Shown here piece after piece: positions 1 through 8,057 of a DNA stretch of 64,000 nucleotides. Numbering within the stretch: position 1 is the first letter of the stretch; each line of letters begins with the position of its first letter. Both the position numbers and the translations under genes were made by a program. Below the pieces are notes generated by a model, which was not told where the DNA came from, did not search any database, and was given only the letters and a program-made list of their open reading frames with translations. The DNA is from Pseudomonas fluorescens (lineage in GTDB: Bacteria; Pseudomonadota; Gammaproteobacteria; Pseudomonadales; Pseudomonadaceae). The stretch lies in assembly GCF_902497785.1 (NCBI RefSeq), contig NZ_CABVHK010000003.1, positions 310,001-374,000 on the forward strand, written 5' to 3'.

Positions 1-414
1 GAGCAGAAAGATCTGCCGCGTGCGCTCGGGCAATGCGCGCAACGCCGCTTCGACGTGACGCAAATCGTTGCCGGCCTCCAGCGCAGCTTGCGGTTCGCTG
101 CCGTGACTGTCCGGTTGATCCGGTTGCCAACCTTCGTTGACCCGCACCCGCGTGCCTTCGCTGCGCAGATGATCAATGGCGATGTTGCCGGCGCAGCGCA
201 ACAGGTAGGTGCTGAGCTCTTCGACCTGCACCAGCGGTCGGCGCCAGAAGCGTAGAAACAAATCCTGCACCAGGTCCGCCGCCGTCGCCCGACATCCCAC
301 GCGACGGTTGACCAGCGCTTCCATTTGCGAGCGCTGGGACAAGAACACCTGGAGGAAATGCGCGCGGGCGCCGCGAGGTTCGTCGTCCCGGGAGTCCGGA
401 GGGCGGGCGATCAT
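1..414 (-). CDS. ECF sigma factor, FecI type (partial, 3' end outside window)
   Basis: Reading the minus strand from an ATG at 414 gives 138 codons with no stop before the window edge. The product matches the sigma-70 region 2 of iron-starvation ECF sigma factors: a core-binding helix with LVQDLFLRFW, then a -10 recognition segment around AGNIAIDHLRSE, and the start of region 4 at ALRALPERTRQIFLL. Such factors direct RNA polymerase to TonB-receptor genes after a signal from an anti-sigma FecR. The start lies 4 nt after the DUF3325 stop, so it is probably cotranscribed with the iron-linked genes upstream. No clear Shine-Dalgarno is visible, which fits translational coupling. FecR and receptor genes would be expected just outside the window (inference). 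Confidence 0.85.
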   Translation of the reverse strand, partial: MIARPPDSRDDEPRGARAHFLQVFLSQRSQMEALVNRRVGCRATAADLVQDLFLRFWRRPLVQVEELSTYLLRCAGNIAIDHLRSEGTRVRVNEGWQPDQPDSHGSEPQAALEAGNDLRHVEAALRALPERTRQIFLL

Positions 415-418
415 CGGT

Positions 419-745
419 TCAGTACAGCGCAAACGCGGCGACGGGGCTGATGAGCAGGCTCACAGCCGCCAGTGACAAGGCCAGGCGCGGGCGATAGGGC
501 ATCAACAACACCAGCAGCAACGCACTGAGCATCAACACCGCAAACCACTCGACCAACCCGAGTCCCCAACCGGTCGCAGACACCGCCGCCCACAGTGACA
601 ATACCAGCAGCAACCCGCCAGCGAGCTTCAGGAGTTGGCGATGATGCGCCGTTGGCTTGCGGCGCAACAGCTCGGCGTGATGCCGCTCCATCGATAAGCA
701 CAGCGCGGTGAAACCTGCGTAACAGAGCAACAAGGCCAGCAACAT
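419..745 (-). CDS. DUF3325 domain-containing small membrane protein
   Basis: A 108-residue protein that is almost entirely hydrophobic, with about four membrane segments and a short cytoplasmic loop rich in His and Arg (MERHHAELLRRKP). It matches the DUF3325 family, which in pseudomonads usually sits with a PepSY-TM protein and DUF3649 beside TonB-dependent siderophore receptors. Its ATG directly abuts the stop of the PepSY gene at 746, indicating one transcript. The biochemical role is not known; a part in ferrisiderophore handling at the inner membrane is inferred from the neighbourhood. Confidence 0.8.
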   Translation of the reverse strand: MLLALLLCYAGFTALCLSMERHHAELLRRKPTAHHRQLLKLAGGLLLVLSLWAAVSATGWGLGLVEWFAVLMLSALLLVLLMPYRPRLALSLAAVSLLISPVAAFALY

Positions 746-2326
746 TCAGTTAGCCCCTTGCTCAAGGTTGATCGGTTGCACAGGTCGGCGACCCATGATT
801 TCAGCCTGTCCCGCACGTTGCATCTTCCATGCGGCCCAGGCGAAAAACACCCCGCTGCCCAGGCATGTCATGTCGAAGCCGGCCATCGCCCAATCGCCCT
901 GCGCCAGCGTCACGCCCAAGTGATACGGCGTGGTCAACGCGTTCAACAGCGGCACCGCGGCAAACAGCAACGCCGCCAGCAGCAACTGTTCAACCCATGC
1001 CGCCCGGCCACGGCGGAGCATGGCGTGCAGCGCACTCAGCCCCCAAACGATAAAGAAGCAGTTCACCTCCCAATCCGCGCGCCCGGCGATGCCCATCGGC
1101 AACAATCGATTGGCCCAGAAAAACGCCGCCACCGCGACCATCAGCCCGGACATGCTGGCAATGTTCAGCACTTGCACCAGCCGCAACTCGAACGGCATCA
1201 CCGCGCTTTTGACGTGTTTGAGCTGGCGCTTGCCCAGCCAGATCACCAGACCGGTGCCGATCATCGCCGTGCCGGCCAACCCGCAAATAAAATACAACCA
1301 ACGCAACACCGGGCCAGCGAAATGGCCCATGTGCAAGCCGTAGAAACTGCCGGCAATCGCCCTCGGCAGCGATTGCTCCGGGGTCGTGCCGAGCAACTGG
1401 CCGGTCACGCCATTGAAAGTCACGGCGCTGCCGAAGTCATGGACCACACGATCGGCGCCGTCGCGCACCAGCACCACCGAAGCATTCGCATCACCCGGGT
1501 TGTTCACCGTGAGGCGCCCGACCCGCCCGCCCGACCACTGTTCGCGAGCCTTTTCCAGCAAGGGTGCGAGCGGCGCCAAGTGCGCCGCTTTACCCGCCAG
1601 TTCAGGCGCAGTGGAAGCCGGAAATACCTCATCGTAAAACGCCCGGACATTGCCGTTGTACGAAGCGAGAATGCTCGCCGGCATCACCATCGACATGAAA
1701 ATCACCAGGCTGCTGTAGGTGATCATCAGGTGAAACGGCAGCACCAGCACGCCCACCGCGTTATGCCCGTCGAGCCAGGAACGCTGGCCCTTGCGCGGAC
1801 GGAAAGTGAAGAAGTCCTTGAAGATTTTCTTGTGGGTGATGATTCCGCTGATCAGCGCAACAAACATCACCATGGCGGCGATGGTCGACAGCCAGCGGCC
1901 CCACGGGTGCGGCATCTGCAACTGAAAATGGAAGCGGTAGAAGAATTCGCCACCCATGGTTTCCCGGCCCTGCACTTCGGCGCCAGTTTGCGGGTCGAGC
2001 AGTTTTTCCGTGAACTGGCCACGCTGGCCGCGCGTGGCCGGGGTTTGCTGCCAGCGAACCGACAAGCCGGGTTCGCGGGCATCCGGCAAGTCGATGAGCC
2101 AGCGCGACGCGCCGGCGGCGTGTTGCTGAAGGTAGTTTTGCGCCTGGGCCAGGCTGGCCTCGGAGGTTACAGAACGCGCAGGAATTTCCGGCTGCATCCA
2201 GTGACTGATCTCATCCTTGAAATAGGCGAGCGTGCCGGTCAGGAAAATCGCGAACAGCAACCAGCCGAAGATCAGCCCGGCCCAGGTGTGCAGCCAGGCC
2301 ATCGCCTGCCGAAAGCCCTCTTTCAT
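746..2326 (-). CDS. PepSY-associated TM helix protein (inner-membrane iron/siderophore reductase-like)
   Basis: About 526 residues. The N-terminal hydrophobic helix (WLHTWAGLIFGWLLFAIFLTG), a large periplasmic PepSY-like domain, and several further membrane helices with conserved histidines (FHFQLQMPH, NAVGVLVLPFHLMI, GLHMGHF) are the layout of the PepSY-TM family, some members of which are ferrisiderophore reductases. I chose the ATG at 2326 rather than one 27 codons upstream because the latter part is low-complexity Gly/Ala and lies inside DUF3649. The ATG overlaps the DUF3649 stop by 4 bases. It is the middle gene of an iron-linked operon preceded by a Fur-like box. Confidence 0.85.
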   Translation of the reverse strand: MKEGFRQAMAWLHTWAGLIFGWLLFAIFLTGTLAYFKDEISHWMQPEIPARSVTSEASLAQAQNYLQQHAAGASRWLIDLPDAREPGLSVRWQQTPATRGQRGQFTEKLLDPQTGAEVQGRETMGGEFFYRFHFQLQMPHPWGRWLSTIAAMVMFVALISGIITHKKIFKDFFTFRPRKGQRSWLDGHNAVGVLVLPFHLMITYSSLVIFMSMVMPASILASYNGNVRAFYDEVFPASTAPELAGKAAHLAPLAPLLEKAREQWSGGRVGRLTVNNPGDANASVVLVRDGADRVVHDFGSAVTFNGVTGQLLGTTPEQSLPRAIAGSFYGLHMGHFAGPVLRWLYFICGLAGTAMIGTGLVIWLGKRQLKHVKSAVMPFELRLVQVLNIASMSGLMVAVAAFFWANRLLPMGIAGRADWEVNCFFIVWGLSALHAMLRRGRAAWVEQLLLAALLFAAVPLLNALTTPYHLGVTLAQGDWAMAGFDMTCLGSGVFFAWAAWKMQRAGQAEIMGRRPVQPINLEQGAN

Positions 2327-2616
2327 AAGCGAGCCGCCCAAACCGCCAGCCCCGACACCGCCGCCAGCACCAGGCCAGGCACCATTAACCCGAGCCAGGC
2401 CCGCCACGCGCTACGGCAGGCAAAGCACCAGATCACTGCGCCGAGGTAGGCCAGAAACGAGGTCATCATCCCGGTGACCACGGCATCGGCACGGGCCATC
2501 GGCACCCACAGACTCAGGCTGACGCTGGCCAGCGCCGCGAGAATATAGCCGCCAAGCACCGCCGCCAGCACCCGGGAGGTGACGGCCAATCGATAGGAAT
2601 GGGGGAGTGCTTTCAT
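2323..2616 (-). CDS. DUF3649 domain-containing membrane protein
   Basis: A 97-residue protein with three hydrophobic helices, matching the small DUF3649 family (often annotated as iron transporter). The start at 2616 (MKALPHSYRL) is preferred over 2655 because it is preceded by an AAGG-like Shine-Dalgarno (CAAGGTCGAACC before the ATG) and gives the usual length. Its stop overlaps the PepSY-TM start by four bases. It is the promoter-proximal gene after the Fur-like box at 2677-2695, so iron-repressed expression of the whole DUF3649/PepSY/DUF3325/sigma operon is likely. Confidence 0.75.
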   Translation of the reverse strand: MKALPHSYRLAVTSRVLAAVLGGYILAALASVSLSLWVPMARADAVVTGMMTSFLAYLGAVIWCFACRSAWRAWLGLMVPGLVLAAVSGLAVWAARL

Positions 2617-2674
2617 GGTTCGACCTTGAAACGGGTAAGGCAGCGTGAAAGTCACGGCGCCAACAAGGTCGCAA

Positions 2675-2699
2675 TATTAATGATAAATATTCTCATACG
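2675..2699 (-). promoter_or_regulatory. Candidate Fur box upstream of DUF3649 operon
   Basis: Read on the minus strand the site is GAGAATATTTATCATTAAT, which matches the 19-bp Fur consensus GATAATGATAATCATTATC at 13 of 19 positions by my alignment. It is an AT-rich patch in otherwise GC-rich DNA, about 60-80 bp before the DUF3649 start, where a promoter would be. Direct view: the sequence match. Inference: Fur control. Confidence 0.65.
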
Positions 2700-2756
2700 C
2701 AAAGAGATCGATAAGCGCCATTGGATGACTGAGGATCTCTCGGGGGCAGGATTTCA

Positions 2757-2886
2757 TTGTGGCGAGGGGATTTATCCCCGTTGGGCTGCGAAGCGGCCCC
2801 GAGACTGCAACCATAAAACATCAGATACACCGCGTGGATGATACGACTGCTTCGCATCCGAACGGGGATAAATCCCCTCGCCACAG
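2757..2886. repeat. Inverted pair of REP elements (GTGGCGAGGGGATTTATCCCC type)
   Basis: Two copies of a 25-bp palindromic element face each other: 2759-2783 and its exact reverse complement at 2861-2885. Each copy is itself a hairpin (GGGGATttATCCCC). The segment between them is GC-rich without a gene. This is the REP doublet arrangement common in fluorescent pseudomonads. It lies between the iron operon promoter and the hpf-like gene. Confidence 0.85.
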
Positions 2887-2915
2887 GAATTCATTTTTAC
2901 CCATCCTTGAAACAA

Positions 2916-2944
2916 GAACGGGCCTGCATAAGCAGGCCCGTTTC
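2916..2944 (-). terminator. Intrinsic terminator of the HPF/RaiA-like gene
   Basis: A perfect 10-bp stem (ACGGGCCTGC at 2918-2927 with GCAGGCCCGT at 2932-2941) around an ATAA loop. On the minus strand the stem is followed by a T-rich stretch. It lies about 35 bp after the stop of the minus-strand HPF-like gene. Confidence 0.75.
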
Positions 2945-2975
2945 AGTGGTGGAAAGGTAAATATTGATTCAGACG

Positions 2976-3383
2976 TCAGCCGTTTTGTGCAGCCTGTTCG
3001 TTCTCGAGAAACTCGTCTTCCAGCAGCGCGTCGGCTGCTACTCGTTCGAACGGCACCACGGCGGCACGTGGTTTGCCCCGCAGCTTACCGAACAGATGCT
3101 CCAGCGCATGTTCGAGTTTTTCCGCCGCACCGTCGATCGCTTGCTCCAGGGTGTCGGCTTTATGGGTGACAGAAATCGGTTGATGGCCTTTTGGCCGCGC
3201 TTCCAGCTGGCAGCGCAAATCGTGGGGACCGGGCTTGTCGCCATTCTCGTCCCGCAGGTGAACCTCGACGCGTGTCAGGTCCTCTTCATAACGTTCGAGC
3301 GTGCTCTCAATGGTAGTACGTACCCACTCCTCCAGTCGGATGCTGCTTTGAATATGGTTATCACTGTTGACTTGGATTTGCAT
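2976..3383 (-). CDS. HPF/RaiA family ribosome-associated protein
   Basis: 135 residues with the beta-alpha-beta-beta-beta-alpha outline of hibernation-promoting/RaiA proteins: MQIQVNSDNHI strand, an amphipathic helix RLEEWVRTTIESTLERYEEDL, the strand TRVEVHLRDEN, the basic patch CQLEARPKGHQPISV and a second helix with DTLEQAIDGAAEKLEHAL. It is longer than the short Hpf normally found after rpoN, with an acidic C-terminal tail, so it is probably a separate paralogue. Family members bind the 30S subunit and inactivate or protect ribosomes in stress or stationary phase. AAGGGATGAACT precedes the ATG. It is a single gene with its own terminator. Confidence 0.8.
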   Translation of the reverse strand: MQIQVNSDNHIQSSIRLEEWVRTTIESTLERYEEDLTRVEVHLRDENGDKPGPHDLRCQLEARPKGHQPISVTHKADTLEQAIDGAAEKLEHALEHLFGKLRGKPRAAVVPFERVAADALLEDEFLENEQAAQNG

Positions 3384-3596
3384 AGTTCATCCCTTATTTC
3401 AGCTAGCTCGCGAGAGGCCCTTCGGCTGGCCCTTGGGCGTCATCACCGTGACCTCTTACTTACACAATCGGTCTGCGCGCCGAACATTTCAACCCCTGGA
3501 AAAAGATAAATTTTCGTAGGCAAAAAAAGCCGGACAAGGAGCAAAAGCGCTGTTAAGGTCGGGAGTTGGGTCGCCTCGCTTGTTTGTCATAATTGC

Positions 3597-4544
3597 TCAC
3601 ATCTGCCGCTGCGCCAGCGGATGCAGGCTGCGGAAAATTCCCGCCTCTTCTACCAGCCAGTCATGCACCGCACGCACACCCGGATGGCTCAGCGCACCCG
3701 GCGCATACAGCAGCACGTAACGTTTGTGATTCGGCACCGCCAGCCCGAACGGCACAATCAACGTGCCCCGCTCGAGTTCATCGTTCAATAGCGTTCGCCG
3801 CGCAATCGCCACGCCCATGCCGGCAATCGCCGCCTCTATGGTCAGGTGGTTGCGATTGAACGTATGCCCGCGCCGCACGTCGGCGCCTTCAAAACCGATG
3901 GCGTTGAGATAGAACTCCCATTCCGCGTATTCATAGCTGCCGCGCCAGGCGGTGATGTCGTGCAGCAAGGGAAAATGCGACAGGTCGGCCGGTCCGTGCA
4001 GTGGCGGCCGCCCGCGCAACAGGCTCGGCGCACACACCGGGAAAATCTGCTCATCGAGCAAGGTGGTGGATAAAAGGCCAGGGTAGCTGCCGTCATTCAG
4101 GTCGATGGCCAGGTCGAAGTCACCCTCGTGCAACGCCACGCTGCTGTCTTCCGCCACCAAGCGCAATTGAATGTCCGGAAAGCGCTGCTGCAAACGCGGC
4201 AGACGCGGGGTCAGCCATTTGCTCAGGAACGACGGAATAGAGCGCAGGCGCAGGATTCCGCTGATCATGCCCGCGTCCAGTCGTCGCAATTCTGCGTCAA
4301 TGCTGCCGTAAGCCTCGTTGACCGTAATGGCCAGGCGCTGGCCTTCTGCGCTCAATTCCACACCCCGGGCACGCCGGTGGAACAGTCGAAAACCCAGGCG
4401 CTCTTCGAGTTGGCGAATTTGCTGACTGACTGCACCCGGCGTGATGTGCAGCTCTTCGGCACAACGGGTAAACGACAGGTGCCGCGCGGCACAGGAGAAC
4501 ACGTGCAGCCAGACATAAGTCTGGGCGTGCAATTGGCGACTCAT
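3597..4544 (-). CDS. LysR-family regulator divergent from serine catabolism genes
   Basis: 315 residues. Residues about 12-70 form the winged helix-turn-helix (FSCAARHLSFTRCAEELHI, then TPGAVSQQIRQLEERLG), followed by the substrate-binding-like effector domain with the LysR/GcvA-type LLHDITAWRGSYEYAEW region. It is transcribed away from the L-serine ammonia-lyase and serine permease across a 135-bp gap, the standard arrangement for a LysR activator and its target. Control of serine use is therefore the likely role (inference); E. coli DsdC is a functional analogue. Confidence 0.85.
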   Translation of the reverse strand: MSRQLHAQTYVWLHVFSCAARHLSFTRCAEELHITPGAVSQQIRQLEERLGFRLFHRRARGVELSAEGQRLAITVNEAYGSIDAELRRLDAGMISGILRLRSIPSFLSKWLTPRLPRLQQRFPDIQLRLVAEDSSVALHEGDFDLAIDLNDGSYPGLLSTTLLDEQIFPVCAPSLLRGRPPLHGPADLSHFPLLHDITAWRGSYEYAEWEFYLNAIGFEGADVRRGHTFNRNHLTIEAAIAGMGVAIARRTLLNDELERGTLIVPFGLAVPNHKRYVLLYAPGALSHPGVRAVHDWLVEEAGIFRSLHPLAQRQM

Positions 4545-4679
4545 TGTTTAGTCCTGCTAAAGGCTGTCTTAGGAAGTTTCGTTGGTCACGTAGGACCGAG
4601 GTAGGCAGTATCGCCGACATTGCGCTTGTCCTACAAAAATGGCAGCGATTTCTCTCCCATTGCTTGTATAGGCTTTAGC
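4545..4679. promoter_or_regulatory. Divergent promoter region of LysR regulator and serine ammonia-lyase
   Basis: The 135-bp gap between two divergent starts must hold both promoters and the LysR binding sites. I see candidate -10-like AT-rich patches (for example around TTGCTTGTATAGGCTT just before the lyase ATG) but no operator convincing enough to place. Confidence 0.4.
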
Positions 4680-6056
4680 ATGGCTATCAGTGTTTTCGAT
4701 CTTTTCAAAGTTGGCATCGGCCCGTCCAGCTCCCACACCGTCGGCCCGATGCGCGCCGCCGCGACCTTTGCCCAGGCACTGATGCAGCAGAATTTGCTGG
4801 ACGCCGTGCGTCGGGTAGAGATCCGTCTTTACGGCTCTCTTTCCGCCACCGGCGTCGGCCACGCCACCGACCGCGCCTGTGTCATGGGCTTGATGGGCGA
4901 ATGGCCGGACACGATCGATCCGACGAGCATCGACAGCCGCATCAACACCTTGCTCGAGACCGGCGAACTGCACCTCGCCGGAAAAACCACTATCGGTTTC
5001 AACTGGCAACGCGATCTCCTGCTGCTGGATGAGAGCCTGCCCTACCACCCCAATGCGATGTCTCTGACAGCCTTCGGTGAAACCGGAGAGCTGGCGGAGC
5101 AAACGTACTACTCGGTTGGCGGTGGTTTCATCATCGAAGCGGCCGAAGCCGAGTCAGGCATCGCGCCGACCAGTGACGTGGTGCTGCCCTACGATTTCTC
5201 CAGCGCCGCCGAACTGCTCAAGCTCTGCAACCAGCATGGCCTGCGTGTGTCCGAGTTGATGATGGCCAACGAACGGGCCTGGCGCAGCGAAGCCGAAATC
5301 CGTCAGGGTTTGCTGCACATCTGGTCGGTGATGCGCGAGTGTGTCGAGCAGGGCATGCGCCACGAAGGGATCCTGCCCGGCGGTCTGAATGTTCCACGTC
5401 GCGCAGCGAAATTGCACCGTGCCCTGTTGGAAATCGGTAAGCCGAACGTCATCACCTCGACCCTGTCGGCGATGGAATGGGTCAACCTGTTCGCCCTCGC
5501 CGTCAACGAAGAAAACGCGGCGGGCGGGCGCATGGTCACAGCGCCCACCAACGGCGCGGCAGGGATCATCCCGGCCGTCCTGCACTACTACATGAAATTC
5601 AACCCGGACGCGTCGGACGATGACGTCGTCGCGTTCTTTTTGGGCGCGGCGGCGGTCGGCATTCTCTGCAAGAAAAACGCCTCGATCTCCGGCGCCGAAG
5701 TCGGCTGCCAGGGCGAAGTCGGTTCGGCCTGCGCGATGGCGGCTGCCGGTCTGGCCGACGTGCTCGGAGCCACGCCCGAGCAACTGGAAAACGCCGCCGA
5801 AATCGGCCTGGAACATAACCTCGGCCTGACCTGCGATCCGGTTGGCGGGCTGGTGCAAGTGCCGTGTATCGAGCGCAATGCAATTGCCGCCGTGAAGGCC
5901 ATCAACGCCACACAAATGGCCCTGCGCGGCGACGGTAAACACTTCATTTCCCTGGACCGGGTGATCCGCACCATGCGCGACACCGGCGCCGACATGCATG
6001 ACAAATACAAAGAGACTTCACGGGGCGGTTTGGCTGTCAGCTGGGTGGAGTGCTGA
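4680..6056 (+). CDS. L-serine ammonia-lyase (iron-sulfur dependent, single chain)
   Basis: 458 residues, converting L-serine to pyruvate and ammonia in the cytoplasm. The N-terminal [20 protein letters not shown] segment is the regulatory ASB-like domain of type 2 serine dehydratases; the C-terminal half is catalytic. Cysteines fall at residues 343 (GCQGE), 385 (CDPVGG) and 396 (VPCIER), the three ligands of the [4Fe-4S] cluster, and the chain ends in Cys458, which in the Legionella enzyme of the same length is the C-terminal 'tail-in-mouth' fourth ligand. I chose the ATG at 4680 over a TTG at 4620 because it gives the family N-terminus. The serine permease follows after 63 bp, so uptake and deamination form one unit. 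Confidence 0.95.
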   Translation: MAISVFDLFKVGIGPSSSHTVGPMRAAATFAQALMQQNLLDAVRRVEIRLYGSLSATGVGHATDRACVMGLMGEWPDTIDPTSIDSRINTLLETGELHLAGKTTIGFNWQRDLLLLDESLPYHPNAMSLTAFGETGELAEQTYYSVGGGFIIEAAEAESGIAPTSDVVLPYDFSSAAELLKLCNQHGLRVSELMMANERAWRSEAEIRQGLLHIWSVMRECVEQGMRHEGILPGGLNVPRRAAKLHRALLEIGKPNVITSTLSAMEWVNLFALAVNEENAAGGRMVTAPTNGAAGIIPAVLHYYMKFNPDASDDDVVAFFLGAAAVGILCKKNASISGAEVGCQGEVGSACAMAAAGLADVLGATPEQLENAAEIGLEHNLGLTCDPVGGLVQVPCIERNAIAAVKAINATQMALRGDGKHFISLDRVIRTMRDTGADMHDKYKETSRGGLAVSWVEC

Positions 6057-6119
6057 GGAGCATTCCCTTACCGCCCGTAACCGTGAGCCCGAGCAAGAAT
6101 AATAACGAGGCCAAAAACG

Positions 6120-7421
6120 ATGACCGATGTACGTACACCCGCTGCCGACAATCCCGCTGTAGACCTGACACGCAATAAAGAAATTGCCCACAAGGGCTGG
6201 AGCAAACACGACACCACCTGGATGCTTGGCCTCTATGGCACGGCCATTGGCGCAGGCACGCTGTTTCTGCCGATCAATGCCGGTGTGGGCGGTTTCTGGC
6301 CGCTGTTGATCCTCGCGGTGCTGGCGTTCCCGATGACGTTTTTCGCGCACCGGGGCCTGACCCGCTTCGTGCTGTCGGGGCGTTCCGGGGACATCACCGA
6401 AGTGGTGGAAGAACACTTCGGCGTCGGTGCCGGCAAGCTGATCACCTTGCTGTACTTCTTCGCCATCTTCCCGATTCTGCTGGTGTACAGCGTGGCGCTG
6501 ACCAACACCCTGAGCAGTTTCATGGAACATCAGTTGCACATCGCCCCGCCGCCTCGGGCGATTCTGTCGCTGGGGCTGATCCTCGGGTTGATGGCGATCG
6601 TCCGTTGCGGCCAGGGCGTCATCGTCAAATGCATGAGCGTGCTGGTTTACCCGTTCGTCGCAGCCCTGCTGCTGCTCGGCCTGAGCCTGATTCCAAACTG
6701 GAACGGCGCGTTTTTCGCCACCGCCAGCGAAGGCATGCCGATGCCGTTGTTCTTCAAAACCCTGTGGCTGGCGATCCCGGTGATGGTGTTCTCGTTCAAC
6801 CATTCGCCGATCATCTCCGCGTTCGCCGTCGATCAGAAACAGCGTTACGGCGAACAGGCCGAGCGCAAGAGCAGCGGCATCCTCGCCATCGCCCACGGGA
6901 TGATGGTGGTGACGGTGATGTTCTTCTGCTTCAGCTGCGTGCTGGCCCTGTCGCCCGCTGATTTAGCGGCGGCAAAGGCGCAGAACATCTCGATCCTGTC
7001 GTATCTGGCCAACCACTTCCAGACCCCGGTGATCGCTTACGCCGCGCCGTTGATTGCGCTGGTGGCCATCACCAAATCCTTCCTCGGCCATTACATTGGT
7101 GCCAGTGAAGGGTTTCAGGGGTTGATCGTGAAAAGCCTGCGCGGCCGTGGCCGGGTGATGTCCGCCAGCTGGCTGAACCGCGTGACGGCGCTGTTCATGA
7201 TCCTCAGCTGCTGGGCCGTGGCAACGTTCAATCCGAGCATTCTCGGCATGATTGAAACCCTCGGTGGACCGATCATCGCCTGCCTGCTGTTCCTGATGCC
7301 GATGTACGCCATCCGCCGCGTGCCAGCCCTGCGCCAGTATTCGGGTCAGGCGTCGAACGTGTTCGTGGTGCTGATCGGTCTGATTGCACTGTCAGCGATC
7401 ATTTACTCGTTCATGCCCTGA
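6120..7421 (+). CDS. HAAAP-family serine/threonine permease (SdaC-like)
   Basis: 433 residues, inner membrane, with about eleven hydrophobic segments. The first begins with MLGLYGTAIGAGTLFLPINA, the helix-breaking substrate/ion site of the hydroxy/aromatic amino acid permease family (SdaC/TdcC/TnaB). Helix 1 is preceded by a hydrophilic N-terminus. FSFNHSPIISAFAVDQKQRYG is another family signature loop. It lies 63 bp behind the serine ammonia-lyase on the same strand, so proton-coupled serine uptake for deamination is the likely job. GAGG stands about 10 bp before the ATG. Confidence 0.92.
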   Translation: MTDVRTPAADNPAVDLTRNKEIAHKGWSKHDTTWMLGLYGTAIGAGTLFLPINAGVGGFWPLLILAVLAFPMTFFAHRGLTRFVLSGRSGDITEVVEEHFGVGAGKLITLLYFFAIFPILLVYSVALTNTLSSFMEHQLHIAPPPRAILSLGLILGLMAIVRCGQGVIVKCMSVLVYPFVAALLLLGLSLIPNWNGAFFATASEGMPMPLFFKTLWLAIPVMVFSFNHSPIISAFAVDQKQRYGEQAERKSSGILAIAHGMMVVTVMFFCFSCVLALSPADLAAAKAQNISILSYLANHFQTPVIAYAAPLIALVAITKSFLGHYIGASEGFQGLIVKSLRGRGRVMSASWLNRVTALFMILSCWAVATFNPSILGMIETLGGPIIACLLFLMPMYAIRRVPALRQYSGQASNVFVVLIGLIALSAIIYSFMP

Positions 7422-7438
7422 AACGGGCAGATGCCCCC

Positions 7439-7541
7439 TGCAGGAGCGAGCTCGCTCGCGATGAACCAGAGAGCGCCGCGTTTACCCGGTAAACACGGGT
7501 TAACGTTGGCGTCCATCGCGAGCAAGCTCGCTCCTACAGGG
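7439..7541. repeat. REP doublet (GGAGCGAGCTCGCTCGCGAT type)
   Basis: A REP hairpin GGAGCGAGCTCGCTCGCGAT starts at about 7443 and a reverse-complement relative, ATCGCGAGCAAGCTCGCTCC, ends near 7536; about 60 bp of non-coding DNA lies between. It follows the serine permease and could also act as its transcription end or mRNA stabiliser. Confidence 0.85.
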
Positions 7542-7590
7542 GCCGATGATTGTTCGACAATCTTTCCGGCATGCCCCTTGCTACATCCGT

Positions 7591-7633
7591 GTAGGAGCTG
7601 CCGAACGCGGCCCGAGCCTTCGGCAGCTCCTAC
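7591..7633. repeat. REP hairpin (GTAGGAGCTGCCGAA type)
   Basis: An inverted repeat with arms GTAGGAGCTGCCGAA (7591-7605) and TTCGGCAGCTCCTAC (7619-7633), belonging to the second REP sequence family in this window (GTAGGAGCTGCCG...). It lies 50 bp after a doublet of the first family, so two REP families sit side by side in the same gap. Confidence 0.8.
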
Positions 7634-7739
7634 AAAGCGATGACGGTATATGGCTGTGGAATGCCGATGGTCTGGAGTTGCGAACCAACCCGATCATGGC
7701 CGGTCAACAACTGCACGTTCAATCAGGCGGTGACGCAAC

Positions 7740-8057
7740 ATGGACAACCCCTTTCAGCTCATTACCGATGCCTTCGCACCGGACTATCAGATCAACCTGA
7801 GCATTCAGGGTCTGGACGGCAGCATCATGCTGACCCTGTCCAACAGCGGCCACGTCGTGGCCAAGCGGATGATCAGCGCCGAACAACGCAATGACCCCAA
7901 GCGCCTCAAACGCCTGGTGCAAAGCATCCAGTTCGGCATTGCCATCGAGCAGGGCCACAGCGCCATGTCTATCCTTGAAGCCATGACCGACGGCGACAAC
8001 TGCAACCTGCCGCCGCCGTCCGTCAAAGATCAGCCGCGGCTGGCCATGCGGCTTTAG
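7740..8057 (+). CDS. DUF3509 domain-containing protein
   Basis: 105 residues, soluble, matching the Pseudomonas-specific DUF3509 family (FQLITDAFAPDYQINLS, then DGSIMLTLSNSGHVVAKRMIS). The first half is predicted beta-rich, the second a helix around DPKRLKRLVQSIQFGIAI. AGGCGGTGACGCAAC precedes the ATG. The function is unknown. It converges with the PsiE-family gene and the two stop codons overlap (TAG at 8055-8057 against TTA at 8054-8056), so the ends of the two transcripts are antisense to each other. Confidence 0.8.
   Translation: MDNPFQLITDAFAPDYQINLSIQGLDGSIMLTLSNSGHVVAKRMISAEQRNDPKRLKRLVQSIQFGIAIEQGHSAMSILEAMTDGDNCNLPPPSVKDQPRLAMRL

Noticed and set aside
758..2449. A plus-strand open frame of about 560 codons antisense to the PepSY-TM gene
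   Set aside because: Arg/His/Gln/Ala-rich product without domains; the minus strand carries a recognisable membrane protein with correct operon spacing.
2759..3169. Small ORFs reading through the REP pair and the 3' end of the hpf-like gene
   Set aside because: Their coding is REP DNA plus antisense of a real gene; no ribosome sites.
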